Source: Nereocystis luetkeana
Lineage: Eukaryota; Sar; Phaeophyceae; Laminariales; Laminariaceae
NCBI GenBank assembly: GCA_031213475.1
Contig: JARUPZ010000011.1
Span: 6,819,622-6,883,621 of the forward strand
Direction: 5' to 3'
DNA length: 64,000 bases
The notes beneath the pieces were generated by a model. The model worked only from the letters and a program-made list of their open reading frames with translations, did no database searches and was not told the DNA's origin. Each line of letters opens with the position of its first letter. Position 1 is the first letter of the stretch. The position numbers and the translations under genes are program-made. Shown here piece by piece: positions 1 through 10,938 of the stretch.

Positions 1-1654
1 CAGGGTCTATGGTCACACGTCTACGGCCATGTATGAGATCGAGTACATCTCTCCTATCGAGTACACCCCTCCAAAAGCCCCTTCTCTGCCCTCTCCCGAC
101 TCCTTACAATCCTTCACACCCCAGACAGATAGAGCACGATCTAGCTATCTATCTATTCATCTACAGATAGGTCATTTAGATCCTAGCCTGCCCTTAAGGT
201 AGTGTAGGGAAGGACCCGTATAGTGCGGATCCAATCCAGCAAACCTGCCCTATCAATAGATCGTGCGGACTGTACGGCTCTGACGCGGCAACATGACCTA
301 TATATATACCCTGCAGATCAGGGATCAATCTATCTGCACCTGAAATATGGGGATCGAGAAGTGGGAATGATCTGTAGATGATATGTGGATGATCTGTAGA
401 TGATTTGTGGATGATCTGTAGATGATTTGTGGATGATCTGTAGAAGATCTGTAGATGATCTGTAGAGGACCTGTGCGCCGTATACAGCCTTTCCTCAGGC
501 CACTCTATACAACATCAGTAAGTGAAGCCTATGGTACCCGGTACCACAGCAGCAGTAGCCGCTGCATCTTTCCAAGAGAAGACCCTAAACGCATTCGGCA
601 ACCCGACTTCTACTCCACCGTGCTCCCCCCTCCCCCCACCCCCTCCCCGTGCCACTGCCTAGTACCGACGAGTGTCCTAGCACCTCGGAATCGCACGCCC
701 TCTTCTGCTACGCGCAATCATCACCAACGAAACGCGAGATGTGTGTGGGACCACACGAAAAACAAGACGTGTGTGAGGAAAAAACGAGACTTACAAGAAA
801 AGAACCACACGTGCTAATTCTTTAGTTTACATTTGCTTGCGTAAGGACCAGCGGATTGTCTTGGTTTGTTTTTTAGAAAAACTCAAAAATAAGAAAAAAT
901 CAGACGTTCTGCATGATACCAAGTGAACAGTAGGACCCGCGGCTGCTGATCCCGCCCGGATTTGAGCCCTGCTCCAAACGGGCCCTGGACACACATATGG
1001 GACAGTTTTTCTGCGCTCGAACGACAACAAGGGTTCTGCTTGCCTCCTTTCTCGCTAGTATATACGTACGGTGGGGGGAGAGGGGTACGGTGGGGGGGGG
1101 AGGGGGTTGGGGGGGTGCCCATATGTTATCAGGCTCCTGGCGTGAGAAGCTCTTCACCACCCCGATGTTTTACGAAAACAAAACGCGTACACCGCGCCGC
1201 CCGATCGAACAACCAATCCCAACGGCTCGGTCATACAAAAAACTTATTAATAACGGCTGCATTGGAAAGAACACCACACCCGCGATCGCATGGCGCGAGG
1301 TTGACGTACCGATTATCACGCAGCTTGCAAAGCTGAGTACCGCTCTGCCCGCGCAATCGACCGCGGTCAGCTGACGGAACTCGTATTTTTTTCAATACCC
1401 TGTTAATAGCAAATTGCGCAAATACTTCACCTGCGAGTACGACCGATTGAATAGTTGGGACTCAACTTTGCAAACTGCGTGGTACGTCAGACACGCTCGT
1501 CGGGCTTGGAGCTTGTTCTCTATGATGCCATTTTTAAAACATGGTGTTTGTGAAAGAAAAGCCTACGATATCGTACTCTGGGTAAAATGGCATTGCAAAG
1601 ATAGTGGGTAGCTACCTCAGTTCAACAAGCAGCCCCGTCGGTCAGAAAAGTACC
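1..1654. other. Region without a recognised gene
   Basis: I see no exon here that I can name. It holds a partial copy (about 1-70) of the dispersed repeat best seen at 42437-42606, a short tandem array at 361-470, and unassigned sequence. The next exon of the minus-strand PDZ gene should lie left of 2636. I did not recognise it, so it may be here or beyond the window edge. Confidence 0.4.
361..470. repeat. Short tandem array, unit about 22 bp (GATGATCTGTAGATGATTTG-like)
   Basis: Four to five imperfect head-to-tail copies alternate GATGATCTGTA and GATGATTTGTG. Isolated copies of the motif recur at 26283-26330 and 27340-27372, and similar flanking sequence recurs near 42780-42890. The array is therefore probably part of a larger dispersed repeat, not a local slippage product. 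Confidence 0.7.
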
Positions 1655-2625
1655 TTGTCATGGCACAAAAGTACCCCTTCTGCGTACCTCAGCATGGGCC
1701 AAAAGTACCCCTACTACATACGTTAACACGGCCCAAAAAAGTACCCCCTCTGCCTTCGCATGGCCCCAAAAAGTACCCCCTTTACGTACCTTAGCATGGC
1801 CCAAAAGTACCTCCTCTACGTACCTTAGCATAGCCCAAATGTACCCCTTCTGCGTACGATAGCATGGCCCAAAAGTACACCCTTTACGTACCTTAGCGTG
1901 ACCCAGAAGGACCCCCTCTACCTTCGCAAGGCCCAAAGGTACCGCTTCTACGTACCTTAAGCCCAAAAGTACCCCTCTACATTTGAGCACAGCCGGATAG
2001 CACCGCTTCTACGTATGTACCTTAGCACGGCCAAACAGTAGCTCCACCAACCTTATCATGGGGACGTTCGCGAAGGAAAATGGTCGGGTTGGGTTTCTTG
2101 TAGTTGTGTTTCCCACCAGGTACCGGCACGTGCCTAAATATGAGGACATTTCATATATTAAAATTAAATACAAAAGGTTCCTATATTTAGGTACACAGAG
2201 TGGTATACAACAGCAATCCCAACCCACGTGAAAAAGTGACCAAAGTGAATGTTTCTAACCTATAACTATTGTTGGGGCTGGGTTGACTAACTCGTTGGAG
2301 GGCTGGTTGGCAAACAGGGCATCTTCTGATTGGCCACGTGGCGCCGTTCGGATTCACCTGTTTGACCAATCAGCTCCTCGTACTGTTTGTCCGTTTCAGC
2401 CACTTTTACAACCCAACCAAATTCGACGTTCGCGAACACCCTATCGTCTTGAAGCACCACTTTTACGTACCTCAGCGTGTCTCAAACGTAACTCCCTCGA
2501 CAAAACTCAGCATGGGCCAAAAGTACCCTTCCTACGTACGTACGAGTACCTTATCGAGCATGGGCCAAAAGTGCACCCCCGTCGTACCTTAGCATGGCCT
2601 AAAAGTGCCCCTTTATATCGTGGCG
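1655..2625. repeat. Diverged minisatellite, unit about 30-35 bp, in two blocks
   Basis: Roughly ten degenerate head-to-tail units at 1655-2057 and about five more at 2441-2625 share the core AGCATGGCCCAAAAGTACC followed by TACGTACCTT. The two blocks are separated by the inverted-repeat element at 2058-2440. The array lies downstream of PDZ exon 2 on the minus strand, so it is probably intronic. Any open frame through it is an artefact of the repeat. Confidence 0.85.
2058..2440. mobile_element. Inverted-repeat (MITE-like) element inserted in the minisatellite
   Basis: The left end (GGGGACGTTCGCGAAGGAAA, then GGTCGGGTTGGG) is mirrored at the right end (AACCCAACC, then ACGTTCGCGAACACC). The element cleanly interrupts the GTACC minisatellite, so it arrived after the array expanded. 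No transposase is encoded. I found no second copy in the window and no clear target duplication, so the family is unassigned. Confidence 0.65.
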
Positions 2626-2635
2626 TGGCCCTCAC

Positions 2636-4033
2636 CTTGCCGGTAGCCTCGGCGTTTCCCCCCGCCGCCGTCCCCGTGATCAAGACCAGACCGCGACCGT
2701 CCCCGCCTCGCGCCACCTCCTCCATCTGCAGACCCAGCGAAGGCTCGCGCGGCAAGGTCACCTTCACGACTTCGATCTGCAGTCGCGCATCGTCCGCCGG
2801 TGTAAATGGTCCCAGTATCAGCATCAATGATGACGTTTCAGATACAGCCGTGTCAAACATTTGAAAAAATAGAAAATAAACATCAGCTGCGGTTGACATC
2901 GAAAAAATAATCCTCGTATACATGGCCCATCTTTTTTCAAGAGGCGTGGGTTAACTAAAACTAAATTAAATGCAAATATGAAAAAGCACTGGTTGTCTCA
3001 GTCAGTTAGAGATTACACTGTGGTAAAATCAATCAGTGTACTGGGTTGCAGCAGTATACTGGCCGAGTCCCCCCTCGGCTGGTGAGGGGGGGGGCGCTGG
3101 AGACGTCATATACTTCGAAGTATGGGACGAAACCCCCCCCCCGGGATTCCCCATGATAATGGGGGTCCAAATCGGCATTCAATCCAATTGCCGGGGGTGA
3201 GTGCGGTCATCGACACAGAAACAATGAACGAAGCAATCGAGAAAAAAACATGCAACGTGTGGCGGTGATGTGAAACGATCTTCCTCGCTCTCCTACCGGC
3301 ACGCATTTTGTGGGTTTCCGTACTTTATCAAGGCGTGTTTCTTGGACGTGAGCGAGATAAAAACTACCTGGTACGGGAGAATATACCGATACTGGCTGAA
3401 TCAATCAGTAGATCACAACTACGTACTGCAGTTGTACTGCCATGAGATTGCTACACTGCCGGTACATCCTGCTGTGCCAGTGCCCAGCCCTACGGGTACT
3501 AATGGTATACTCGTACCTGGTACTCGTACGGTGTATCAGGTATTCTCGAGTTCGAACAAATGAAATCGCACCATCTTGATTGATCAAAGAAAACATCAAC
3601 AACCTCCTCAACTCCTCACCCCGTAGTCGTTGTCCTTCGAATCCAGCTGCACCGTCCCGTCGTCGAGGCCCAGAGATTCCAGCTTCAGCCGCTTGTACAC
3701 CCCCTCGAGTGTCAGGCCTGCCGGGCTCTTCGGTCGGCGATCACCACCATCCGGCACCTCCTCGGCGCCATCGTAATTGAACTCAGAAGGCTGTGAAACC
3801 GGCTCTCCCACGTCAGAACTTGGCGTCGCTGACTGGGGTTGCATTGACGACGCCCAAGGCTTGCCAGAAGGTGGCAGCCTCCCCACGGCCGTGACTGGGA
3901 ACAGGAACGAAGAGCCGGGGTGCAAAGCCGCTGCCAACACCAGGAGGGGAAGGAGAGGGGGGATCCGCGTGGTTGTTGCTGCTGCTGATGATGATGATGA
4001 TGCTTGCGCTCTGCGTCGTTGGGCGGCGATCAT
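2636..4033 (-). CDS. Plastid-targeted PDZ-type protein (partial gene, two exons)
   Basis: Exon 1 (3620-4033, 138 aa) starts at the ATG at 4033-4031. The N-terminus is basic and Ser-rich, then a hydrophobic stretch (PPLLPLLVLAAALHPGSS) is followed directly by FLFP. This matches the signal peptide plus Phe at +1 of bipartite plastid-targeting presequences in red-derived secondary plastids. The mature part ends LDSKDNDYG before a GTGAGG donor. Exon 2 (2636-2776, 47 aa) starts after a CTGCAG acceptor in the same phase (0) and reads IEVVKVTLPREPSLGLQMEE, then a Gly-rich turn, GLVLITG and GGNAEATGK, before another GTGAGG donor. That is the first half of a PDZ fold: the carboxylate-binding Leu-Gly-Leu and the GGNAE-x-x-G helix start. 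The rest of the domain was not found. Exon 2 has no good pyrimidine tract next to its acceptor, but phase and sense both fit. The call is good for targeting and moderate for PDZ. The substrate is unknown. Confidence 0.7.
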
Positions 4034-5030
4034 GATGCTGTTGCCTCTAGGCTGAAGATAACTTACGATTATCGAGAAAGGTTTGTGCTTTAACTTTGCG
4101 TATGATTCGAATGGCTGCAGCTTGTCACCACTGGTATAGATGATGGTCTGCGTTGAGCCTGTGTGTCTCCACTCGGCCGCGGGCGTCTTTTTACGCTGCG
4201 TACTTCGGTTCTTCGCGTGGCATGGTGGCAGCTCATAGCTCATGACTTTCGGGTTTGAATCTGGGAAAGCATCCCCGAAAATGGTTTGCCTTACCCAGGT
4301 GTAGAAATCCCTATATTGGAATTTAATATACCTGTTATAATACGAGTATTTGGAGCAAAATGGGAATGACTAGGATATAGTCATCCTCATAGATTTCGAG
4401 TTCTGAGTTATTTTGGGAACAAACACCGCACTGCAACCACACGCGCAAATCTTTACCAGGGCCACCCACCGCCTACTGCTATGAATTTTCTAAAGCTACG
4501 GAGAAAACCCACGGGAGGAGACAACGGTGGAGCGGCGGTTCAGGTAAGGAAGTTGACTCTGTTTTGAGTCGGAAACACGTTTGCTTTTTTGTCAGGACGA
4601 GCAGAAAAAATGGTGGACATACTCGAGGTACGAATGACCCGGGGTACTTTTATACCAACTACAGGCTGCAGTATGTCCGGCAATGTAAGGATTTTTGTGT
4701 TTCAGTAGGAATACCAAAACGGACCTTACATTTCCGGACATAATTAGACTGCGCTGCTCTTCAGTTGCAGTTACGCGTGGCATCATATACCCCGGCAGCA
4801 GTACCTGCTGCTGTGTCGTACCCGGGGTATGCTTGGGCGGCCTCGTGCCAAACGAGCGCCGACCCCTCGCTCCCCACGGCTTCCTCCTGCTAAGAATACC
4901 GCAACAGCTCAAGTCCGGGCGCTGCTCGAATTTGGGCGTGTGACGCTACACGATCGAGAACTTGATGAAGCCCAAATATAAATACTCCCGAGTATATTAT
5001 TCAAAGATTTATTACACGTGGTCCTGCAGT
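4034..5030. other. Intergenic, upstream of the PDZ gene
   Basis: This stretch presumably includes the promoter of the minus-strand PDZ gene. I recognise no coding exon, RNA gene or clear core promoter element. It ends at the (GTT)n tract that terminates the repeat at 5031-5290. Confidence 0.35.
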
Positions 5031-5290
5031 TGTTGTTGTTGTTGTTGTTGTTGTTGTTCTCACATTATTAACTCACAATACAATGCAGTCCGTGGTCGCA
5101 GGACAGGCTCCAATAACTCTGGAGTGGAAGAAATACCACGGTAGTAAAACAGAGGCAAAAACAAAAAACAAGCATACGAACTCCACCACTGCGGACACCA
5201 GGGAAGCAAAAAGGAGACTGTTGTTAATAATAGCAGACAAAAACCTAAAAAAGAAGATGAAGCGAAGCAAAAACAAAACTAAACATGTAC
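5031..5290 (-). mobile_element. (AAC)n-tailed repeat, copy 1
   Basis: Begins (plus strand) with (GTT)n-CTCACATTATTAACTCAC and TGCAGTCCGTGGTCGCAGG. It aligns over about 250 bp with 50219-50480, differing by small indels. On the minus strand the unit ends in GTTAATGTGAGAAC(AAC)n, a constant 3' microsatellite tail with variable 5' ends. That pattern suggests target-primed non-LTR retrotransposition. No coding function is recognised. Confidence 0.6.
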
Positions 5291-5575
5291 CCTGGTATAC
5301 AGCAGCAGCGTACAGCAGACACGCAATATTCAGCACGGGCAGACATCACAGCAATGTTCAAGCTCGTTCGACGGCACGGCCTTACAGCAGCAGCAGCAGC
5401 AGTACGTACCAGCTGTAGCACCGCGAAGCCCTCCTCTTTTTTTTTTCACGCCCCGGAGAGCGAGAGGAAACCCCTAACCTACCCCCTGTCCACACTTATT
5501 TCTCAAGTTTTCGTGTACTCGTACCGGTTCACGGTTCTTCCACCTTTGTCGGGCCTATCTTTGACCGTCATTTAA

Positions 5576-5665
5576 CCCTTTTAGGACCACAAGTCCCGTT
5601 TTGGGGACAAATTACTCGCACTTTGATTGGTTTGTCCCCACAGCGGGACTGCGGTTCTACAGGGG
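5576..5665. mobile_element. piggyBac-like MITE (TTAA type), copy 1
   Basis: A 90-bp element flanked by TTAA (5572-5575) and a mutated TCAA. It begins CCCTTTTAGGACC and carries the inverted pair GTCCCGTTTTGGGGAC / GTCCCCACAGCGGGAC. TTAA targets with CCC ends are diagnostic of piggyBac-mobilised elements. Other copies are at 7551, 37263, 40253, 41808 and 45444. Confidence 0.75.
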
Positions 5666-5962
5666 TCAAGTGTGTGTTTTACTTTTTAAGTGTTCGAGGA
5701 TGTAGGCACCTGAGTCTAGCTAGATATCTCTCCCGACTCATGTAGTGTAGGAGTTGAACCCACCAAAAAAAAAAATCCATTACTCGTAGTCTCCGCAGCT
5801 TGACTCAGTACACGAGTCACCCTACCCATCTGGGCGTGGGTCGCGAAGCCCTCCTCTGGGGGGTGGCGCCGTCAGTGAGAACGAGTACCTACCAGAGGTC
5901 CGAAGCGAGGGGGGCTGAGAGAAAAAAGTCTACGACCGGGTACCAGTGTACCAGTACACTAT

Positions 5963-7227
5963 TGTTGTTGTTGTTGTTGTTGTTGTTCTCACATTAACTC
6001 TCTGACGAAGGAGTCCGTGGTCACACGAAAGGTGCTGGAGCCCTAGGAAGATCCGAAAAACGAAAAAAAAAACGGAAATTCGGCTGCCTCAAAATACACG
6101 AGACGAAGAAAGCGCACACGAGCTAAAACCAATTTGCAAACTGAACTAACATGGCCACGAGTATATCCTCTCAACTGTAACATAGAGTACCCCCGTTCCC
6201 ACCACTAACCAACTCGTGGCTGCTGACTACAGCGGATGCTGTCTGAAGTGCTGCCTGCACCGTACGAAACGCACGGTAGTCGTGAAAACGAAAGAGGAAC
6301 ACACCTGCCTGCTATCTGGAGTGCTGTCAGAGTGAAGACTCGCGGATATGCAGTGAAAAAAAGGAGCAATCGAACCTTACTACCACACGAATATCAACGA
6401 TCGCTATCTCTTCCTGGATTGTCTGACACAAAAAGGTGCAGCACAGCAGTTATGATACCACGTCCCTGATAATTGCGTAGGTTATTCCCCATGAAGGGTA
6501 TACAACTCTTTGAACTACAAAGACCAGTGACGACGTTAATAACAAGTACCGGTATATACTATTCTGCCTCGTGAAAAACAATACCAGGAAAAAACAAACT
6601 ATGACCGCTTCTCTCGTGATGATGGTGTGCGCGCAGATCATGGGTCTCCGTCCACCGTCTTCCTGCCGCTCTTCATGGCCTCCTCACCACCTTGGCCCAA
6701 TCCACCCGCTCCTTTGCGCGTGCACTCGTTGCCATTCCCTTCCAGTCGATTCCCTTTCTCCGTCATCCTGAAAAACAAAATGCTCCTCGCACTTGCGGTT
6801 CTGATCTGAAAAATAAAAATTCTCGCGCAGGGGGAGGTCAATCCGTCTCTTCCCCGCACGTCGACGCTCAGTCTCCCTCCTCCCTCGTCGTCGAATCCAG
6901 CCTCCTACCGGTGCAATAGACTGTGCCGTAGTGTGGCCTGTGGTGGCGCCTGCCTCCGCGTACGGACACCCCGTTTGAGCGTTGCTGCTCTGCCGCAGCT
7001 GCCAAAAAAAAGACGCGAATAATCGTAGGTCTCCGTGCCTGACGCACCACGTACGACCCAACTCTACTGCCGCCTGAGCCTCGCGGCCACAGGCAGCAGC
7101 AAGAAGGTATCACTCCTTGAGGGTGAGTCCGGCCTTACACCCGCCAGAAAGACCTACCCCACTCGCTATAAGCCTGATAGGGCATGCCTCGCAGCATTCC
7201 TTGCCGAGGCAGCGAGGGGAACGGAGC
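5963..7227 (-). mobile_element. (AAC)n-tailed repeat, full-length copy 2
   Basis: About 1.26 kb from a (GTT)n tract at 5963 to GGGGAACGGAG near 7226. It matches the reverse complement of 54251-55515 over its whole length with few differences. The copies at 47770-48820 and 40004-40640 share only the tail-proximal part, as expected of 5'-truncated retrocopies. Reading frames in either direction show no domain I recognise and are interrupted differently among copies, so I do not call a protein. Confidence 0.7.
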
Positions 7228-7633
7228 ATGGTACCAGGTATGTAACACACCAGGTAAACTGCTGTTGAGTAGACTACAGCAGTTCTCGTGAAGAGTTTAG
7301 AGTACGAACTCATAGAACACCCCCCTTTCCCCCACGTATGTATGCTGTTACGACAGCAGTATACCAGGTGTTATACATAGCGCCGACGCCTCGCCTTGCC
7401 CCGGTTGATATCGTTCTCTCTCAACTCTCAGCGTTCACAGCGTTCAGCGTTCCTCGTTTGCGAACCGTTCTCCGTTTTCGGGACGAAGATTATCTCGGCC
7501 GAACTTCCCTAAACCAAAAACTCGAGCAACACAACGAGTAGGAAGATTGACCCTTTAAGAACCGCAGTCCCGTTCTGGGGACGAACCAGTCAAGTTTAGG
7601 TCGTGTGCCCCCAACACGGGACTGCGGTTCTAA

Positions 7634-8464
7634 GACCTATGCCAATGGTACAGCGAAGTTGCAATAAAAAGTTTGAATTTCAAAGATACCCGCCAAAAAA
7701 AATCAGAACACGCTTCCTATGGGCCACCTAAAAAAAAAAAAAAGTTCCTAACTTTTGGAAAAGCCCCAAAAAAGCAAATCTGGGGCCGATGTTGGGCCAA
7801 CATCGGCTTGAGAAAAATTCAGGCCGATCTTTGGTTTGAAGCGGCAAGATTCCGAGTCCTCGACAGACATCGATCAACAAAACCAGCGATTGCGTCATGA
7901 ATTCTGAACGGAGTGCGCTCGTTAGGGGCTCCGACCCACCCTAGGTTCACCGTCTTCACACCATGGCCGGTGTCATGTGGCGGGAGCTGACCAGGCGTGT
8001 GATAAAAAAACATTTGGCCGCTGGTTTGCACAAAACAGAAGACAAAACTTCTCCATCCGTCTCGAATGGCAAAAAATAGACTTTTTTTCAGGTTTGGGAG
8101 GATACCGTAGGACGCCGCCGGCAAGCTCTCGCCCCCTAGACCATGGATCCACCTGATATCTTCGAGGCCGTCATCTACACTCGTTGGGCTTGCCAGATAC
8201 CGAGTGGGTTGGCCGTGGGCTGAGTCTATGTCGAGATCGAGCGTCGATCGTCGCACGAGCTGGTTTCGATCACCGTGTTGACAATTTGCGACCAGAAAAA
8301 CACAAATTGCGCCGCCTGCAGCCGTTGGGGAAAAAAGAAGAAAAAATCAAACATTTTTCTCTATTTTTCCCACATCGGCGGTACGTGAAAAAATTCGGCT
8401 GTTTTTTTAAAGCGTCAAATTTGAAAAAAAACTTTTGAATTTCGCGTTTCCATTGGCATAGGTC
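7634..8464. mobile_element. Harbinger-like element, family H1 copy A
   Basis: Terminal inverted repeats GACCTATGCCAATGG / CCATTGGCATAGGTC are flanked by the 3-bp direct repeat TAA (7631-7633 and 8465-8467). A 3-bp TWA duplication is typical of PIF/Harbinger transposition. At 831 bp it is too short for a transposase and none is seen, so it is non-autonomous. Two related copies are at 10005-10790 (same orientation) and 37788-38622 (inverted). Confidence 0.8.
7819..8256 (-). CDS. ORF conserved between H1 element copies, unknown function
   Basis: A 145-residue frame inside H1 copy A contains VDDGLEDIRWIHGLGGES and PHDTGHGVKTV. The frame is shared by copy B, where the intact part is 10143-10448, and is recognisable but frameshifted in copy C (about 37990-38441, plus strand). 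I recognise no domain or catalytic motif. It may be a remnant of the second protein of a parental element, or simply an open frame kept by recent copying. Confidence 0.25.
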   Translation of the reverse strand: MRRSTLDLDIDSAHGQPTRYLASPTSVDDGLEDIRWIHGLGGESLPAASYGILPNLKKSLFFAIRDGWRSFVFCFVQTSGQMFFYHTPGQLPPHDTGHGVKTVNLGWVGAPNERTPFRIHDAIAGFVDRCLSRTRNLAASNQRSA

Positions 8465-8629
8465 TAAGGGGGTAAAGATTAACCAGAAGGGAAATATTTT
8501 AGGTTGACTCGCGTTGCCGTATAGCTGACTGTACGTTACAGCTGCATCGAATCGCAAAAGTTCTCCAAAGGTTGTGGTACGATAGTTATACAGTTTTAGT
8601 TTCACGTATCCGTGTTGTCGTCTGCTTTA

Positions 8630-9418
8630 GGCTGTTTCCTATGCGGTTCGATTTGGAGCTTCAGATTTGTATTTTTCGATCTCACTAACGAATGACCCTG
8701 CTTATGCAGTCCCCATATGCAAAATTCGACCGGAAATTTTTCGATTTGATAATCCGATGACCCAAGTCGTCGGATTTTGGCCCAAAATCCGACGACCTAG
8801 GTCATCAGATTTTCAAATCGAAAAATGGCATGCTCTCTACATTCAAGATGTTATCCACGACAGCAAACAGCAGCAGCAGAACGATCGATGAGTTGGTTGG
8901 TGAGACAGCTGTATAGCGACGTTGCTTCGCGCCCGCGCCCGACGCTCGGGCGGCGGGCGGCCCGTCCCTCCGTGGCCAGACTACAGTCGCCTGGCGCGGG
9001 CTCGGGCCTAGAGACCAAGAGAAGCGCACTCGGCACGCACCTCTCCGTGGATACGTACGAGTACTCGTAGACTAACACTGCTGTACAGCAGCAGCAGTCA
9101 GTCACCAAAGGGAACACAAAATACCAAGACAGGTTGGCTCTAGCGCACTCGCCACGTCTCTTTGCCGCCAGACCAGAAGCAATCACCCTTGGTTCGCACG
9201 CTTGGGTCCTACGCGCAGGGCAGCGCACCCAGTGCTTCTCCTCGCGGCGCCAAACCACAAAAACAGCCGTTGGTCTCGGCGTTTGCTCGAATCCCTACAC
9301 ACACAATAAATCTGATTTTTCCGCATAGGAAGACTGTTTCGATTTGCCAAGTTCACATCTGAAAATGCTATCGGGTCAAAATCTGAAGCTCTTAAATCGA
9401 ACCGCATAGGAAACGGCC
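8630..9418. mobile_element. Harbinger-like element, family H2
   Basis: Terminal inverted repeats of about 40 bp start GGCTGTTTCCTATGCGGTTC and end AACCGCATAGGAAACGGCC. They are flanked by TTA (8627-8629) and TAA (9419-9421), a plausible mutated 3-bp TWA duplication. No transposase is visible. The interior contains a strong hairpin at 8735-8827. Confidence 0.75.
8735..8827. repeat. Perfect-core hairpin inside H2
   Basis: About 45-bp arms (ATTTTTCGATTTGATAATCC onward, and the mirrored GGTCATCAGATTTTCAAATC) meet at TTGGCCCAAAA. The arms are nearly complementary along their full length. This could be a nested palindromic insertion or a fold-back core of the element. Confidence 0.75.
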
Positions 9419-9426
9419 TAAGGTTA

Positions 9427-10001
9427 AGGTCGTTATCAACCGGACGTTTTTTTTCGCGTTTCGCGGAAAATTTTCAACCCCGGCAAAATTCCTAAAAAAT
9501 ATTTTCCCGTATCGCGGAAAAGTCCCGCATCGTCGCAGAACATCGGGCAGGCGCACCGTGTGAGCCGTGTCGCCCTTCGGCACTGCACAGGATAGATCAG
9601 GGTCATACCCAGGGTCATTCTCAGGCCGTGGCTGGTCGTAGAAAGCGCCGTGCACAACGAGAGCTCTATTCGTCCAATCGACAGAGCCGACTCACCGACA
9701 TAGCCGAGATCAACACGAAATCGCCAGCTGTTTTCATGTCGTGGAGGGCTTTGTCGTGCCAGAAGTTGAGCTCGCGAGGTCCGGCGAGACATGGTCGCAT
9801 CTCTAGGAGTCGGGGCACCTTTGGCGGCACGATCCAGCAGACGGTCTACGCGCGCGCCGCGGGTTTCGACGATTCGATCAGATGGACGAGCGTTACAACC
9901 TCACGAAGCAGGCGATAATAGGACGCACCGCATTTTTTTCGCGTTGCCGTTAATTTTCCGCGAAACGAGAAAAAATATATATATCCTGATAAGAACGACC
10001 C
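9427..10001. mobile_element. Harbinger-like element, family H3
   Basis: The ends AGGTCGTTATCAACCGGACG plus TTCGCGGAAAATTTT and the mirrored AATTTTCCGCGAAACGAG plus GAACGACCC form long imperfect inverted repeats. TTA flanks both sides (9424-9426 and 10002-10004). The right-hand TTA is also the left target repeat of H1 copy B. A 118-residue minus frame (9436-9792) shows no known domain. Confidence 0.6.
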
Positions 10002-10004
10002 TTA

Positions 10005-10790
10005 GACCTATGCCAATGGTACAGCGAAGTTGCAATAAAAAGTTTGAATTTCAAAGATACCCGCCAAAAAAAATCAGAACACGCTTCCTATGGGCCACCT
10101 AAAAAAAAAAAAAAGTTGGGCCAACATCGGCTTGAAAAAAACTCAGGCCGATCTTTGGTTCGAAGCGGCGAGATTCCGAGTCCTCGACAGACATCGATCA
10201 ACAAAACCAACGATTGCGTCATGAATTCTGAACGGAGTGCGCTCGTTAGGGGCTCCGACCCACCCTAGGGTCACCGTCTTCACACCATGGCCGGTGTCAT
10301 GTGGCGGGAGCTGACCAGGCGTGTGATAAAAAAACATTTGGCCGCTGGTTTGCACAAAACAGAAGACAAAACTTCTCCATCCGTCCCGAATGGCAAAAAA
10401 TAGACTTTTTTTCAGGTTTGGAAGGATACCGTACGACGCCGCCGGCAAGCTCTCGCCCGCTAGACCATGGATCCGCCTGATATCTTCGAGGCCGTCATCT
10501 ACACTCGTTGGGCTTGCCAGACACCGAGTGGGTTGGCCGTGGGCTTAGTCTATGCCGAGATCGAGCGTCGATCGTCGCACGAGCTGGTTTCGATCACCGT
10601 GTTGACAATTTGCGACCAGAAAAACACAAATTGCGCCGCCTGCAGCCGTTGGGGAAAAAAAAAGAAAAAAAAAAAACTTTTTTCTCTTTTTTTTCCCACA
10701 GCGGCGGTACGAGAATTTTTTCGGCTGTTTTTTTAAAGCCATATATTTGAAAAAAAACTTTTGAATTTCGCGTTTCCATTGGCATAGGTC
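10005..10790. mobile_element. Harbinger-like element, family H1 copy B
   Basis: Same terminal repeats as copy A, with TTA direct repeats at 10002-10004 and 10791-10793. It differs from copy A mainly by a short deletion near 10115 and by homopolymer length. It abuts the upstream region of the LRAT-domain gene. Confidence 0.8.
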
Positions 10791-10938
10791 TTAATTCCAG
10801 TTTTGTTTCTTGATCGACCGCCCTCTCTGCCGCTCCCCTTGCTGCCTCCTACCGCTCTTCCGTCCATGTCCCTCCTCCCCCCCCTCCCTGCCGTGCTTGT
10901 GGAATACCACGTCAACAACGAATATATCCTCACACAAC

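Larger units (their letters stand above)
7551..8472. mobile_element. piggyBac-like MITE copy 2, interrupted
   Basis: The left part (7551-7633) begins CCCTTTAAGAACCGCAGTCC and runs to GGGACTGCGGTTCTAA. The end of the MITE (TAAGGGGG) resumes at 8465, after the Harbinger-like element at 7634-8464. Removing that element and one TAA restores the usual right end GGTTCTAAGGGGG. The MITE was therefore here first. Confidence 0.7.

Noticed and set aside
6226..6330. piggyBac-type C-terminal zinc ribbon (CCLKCCLHRTKRTVVV)
   Set aside because: A suggestive Cys pattern in one frame of the (AAC)n-tailed repeat, but the second Cys pair is missing and the frame is not maintained among copies.
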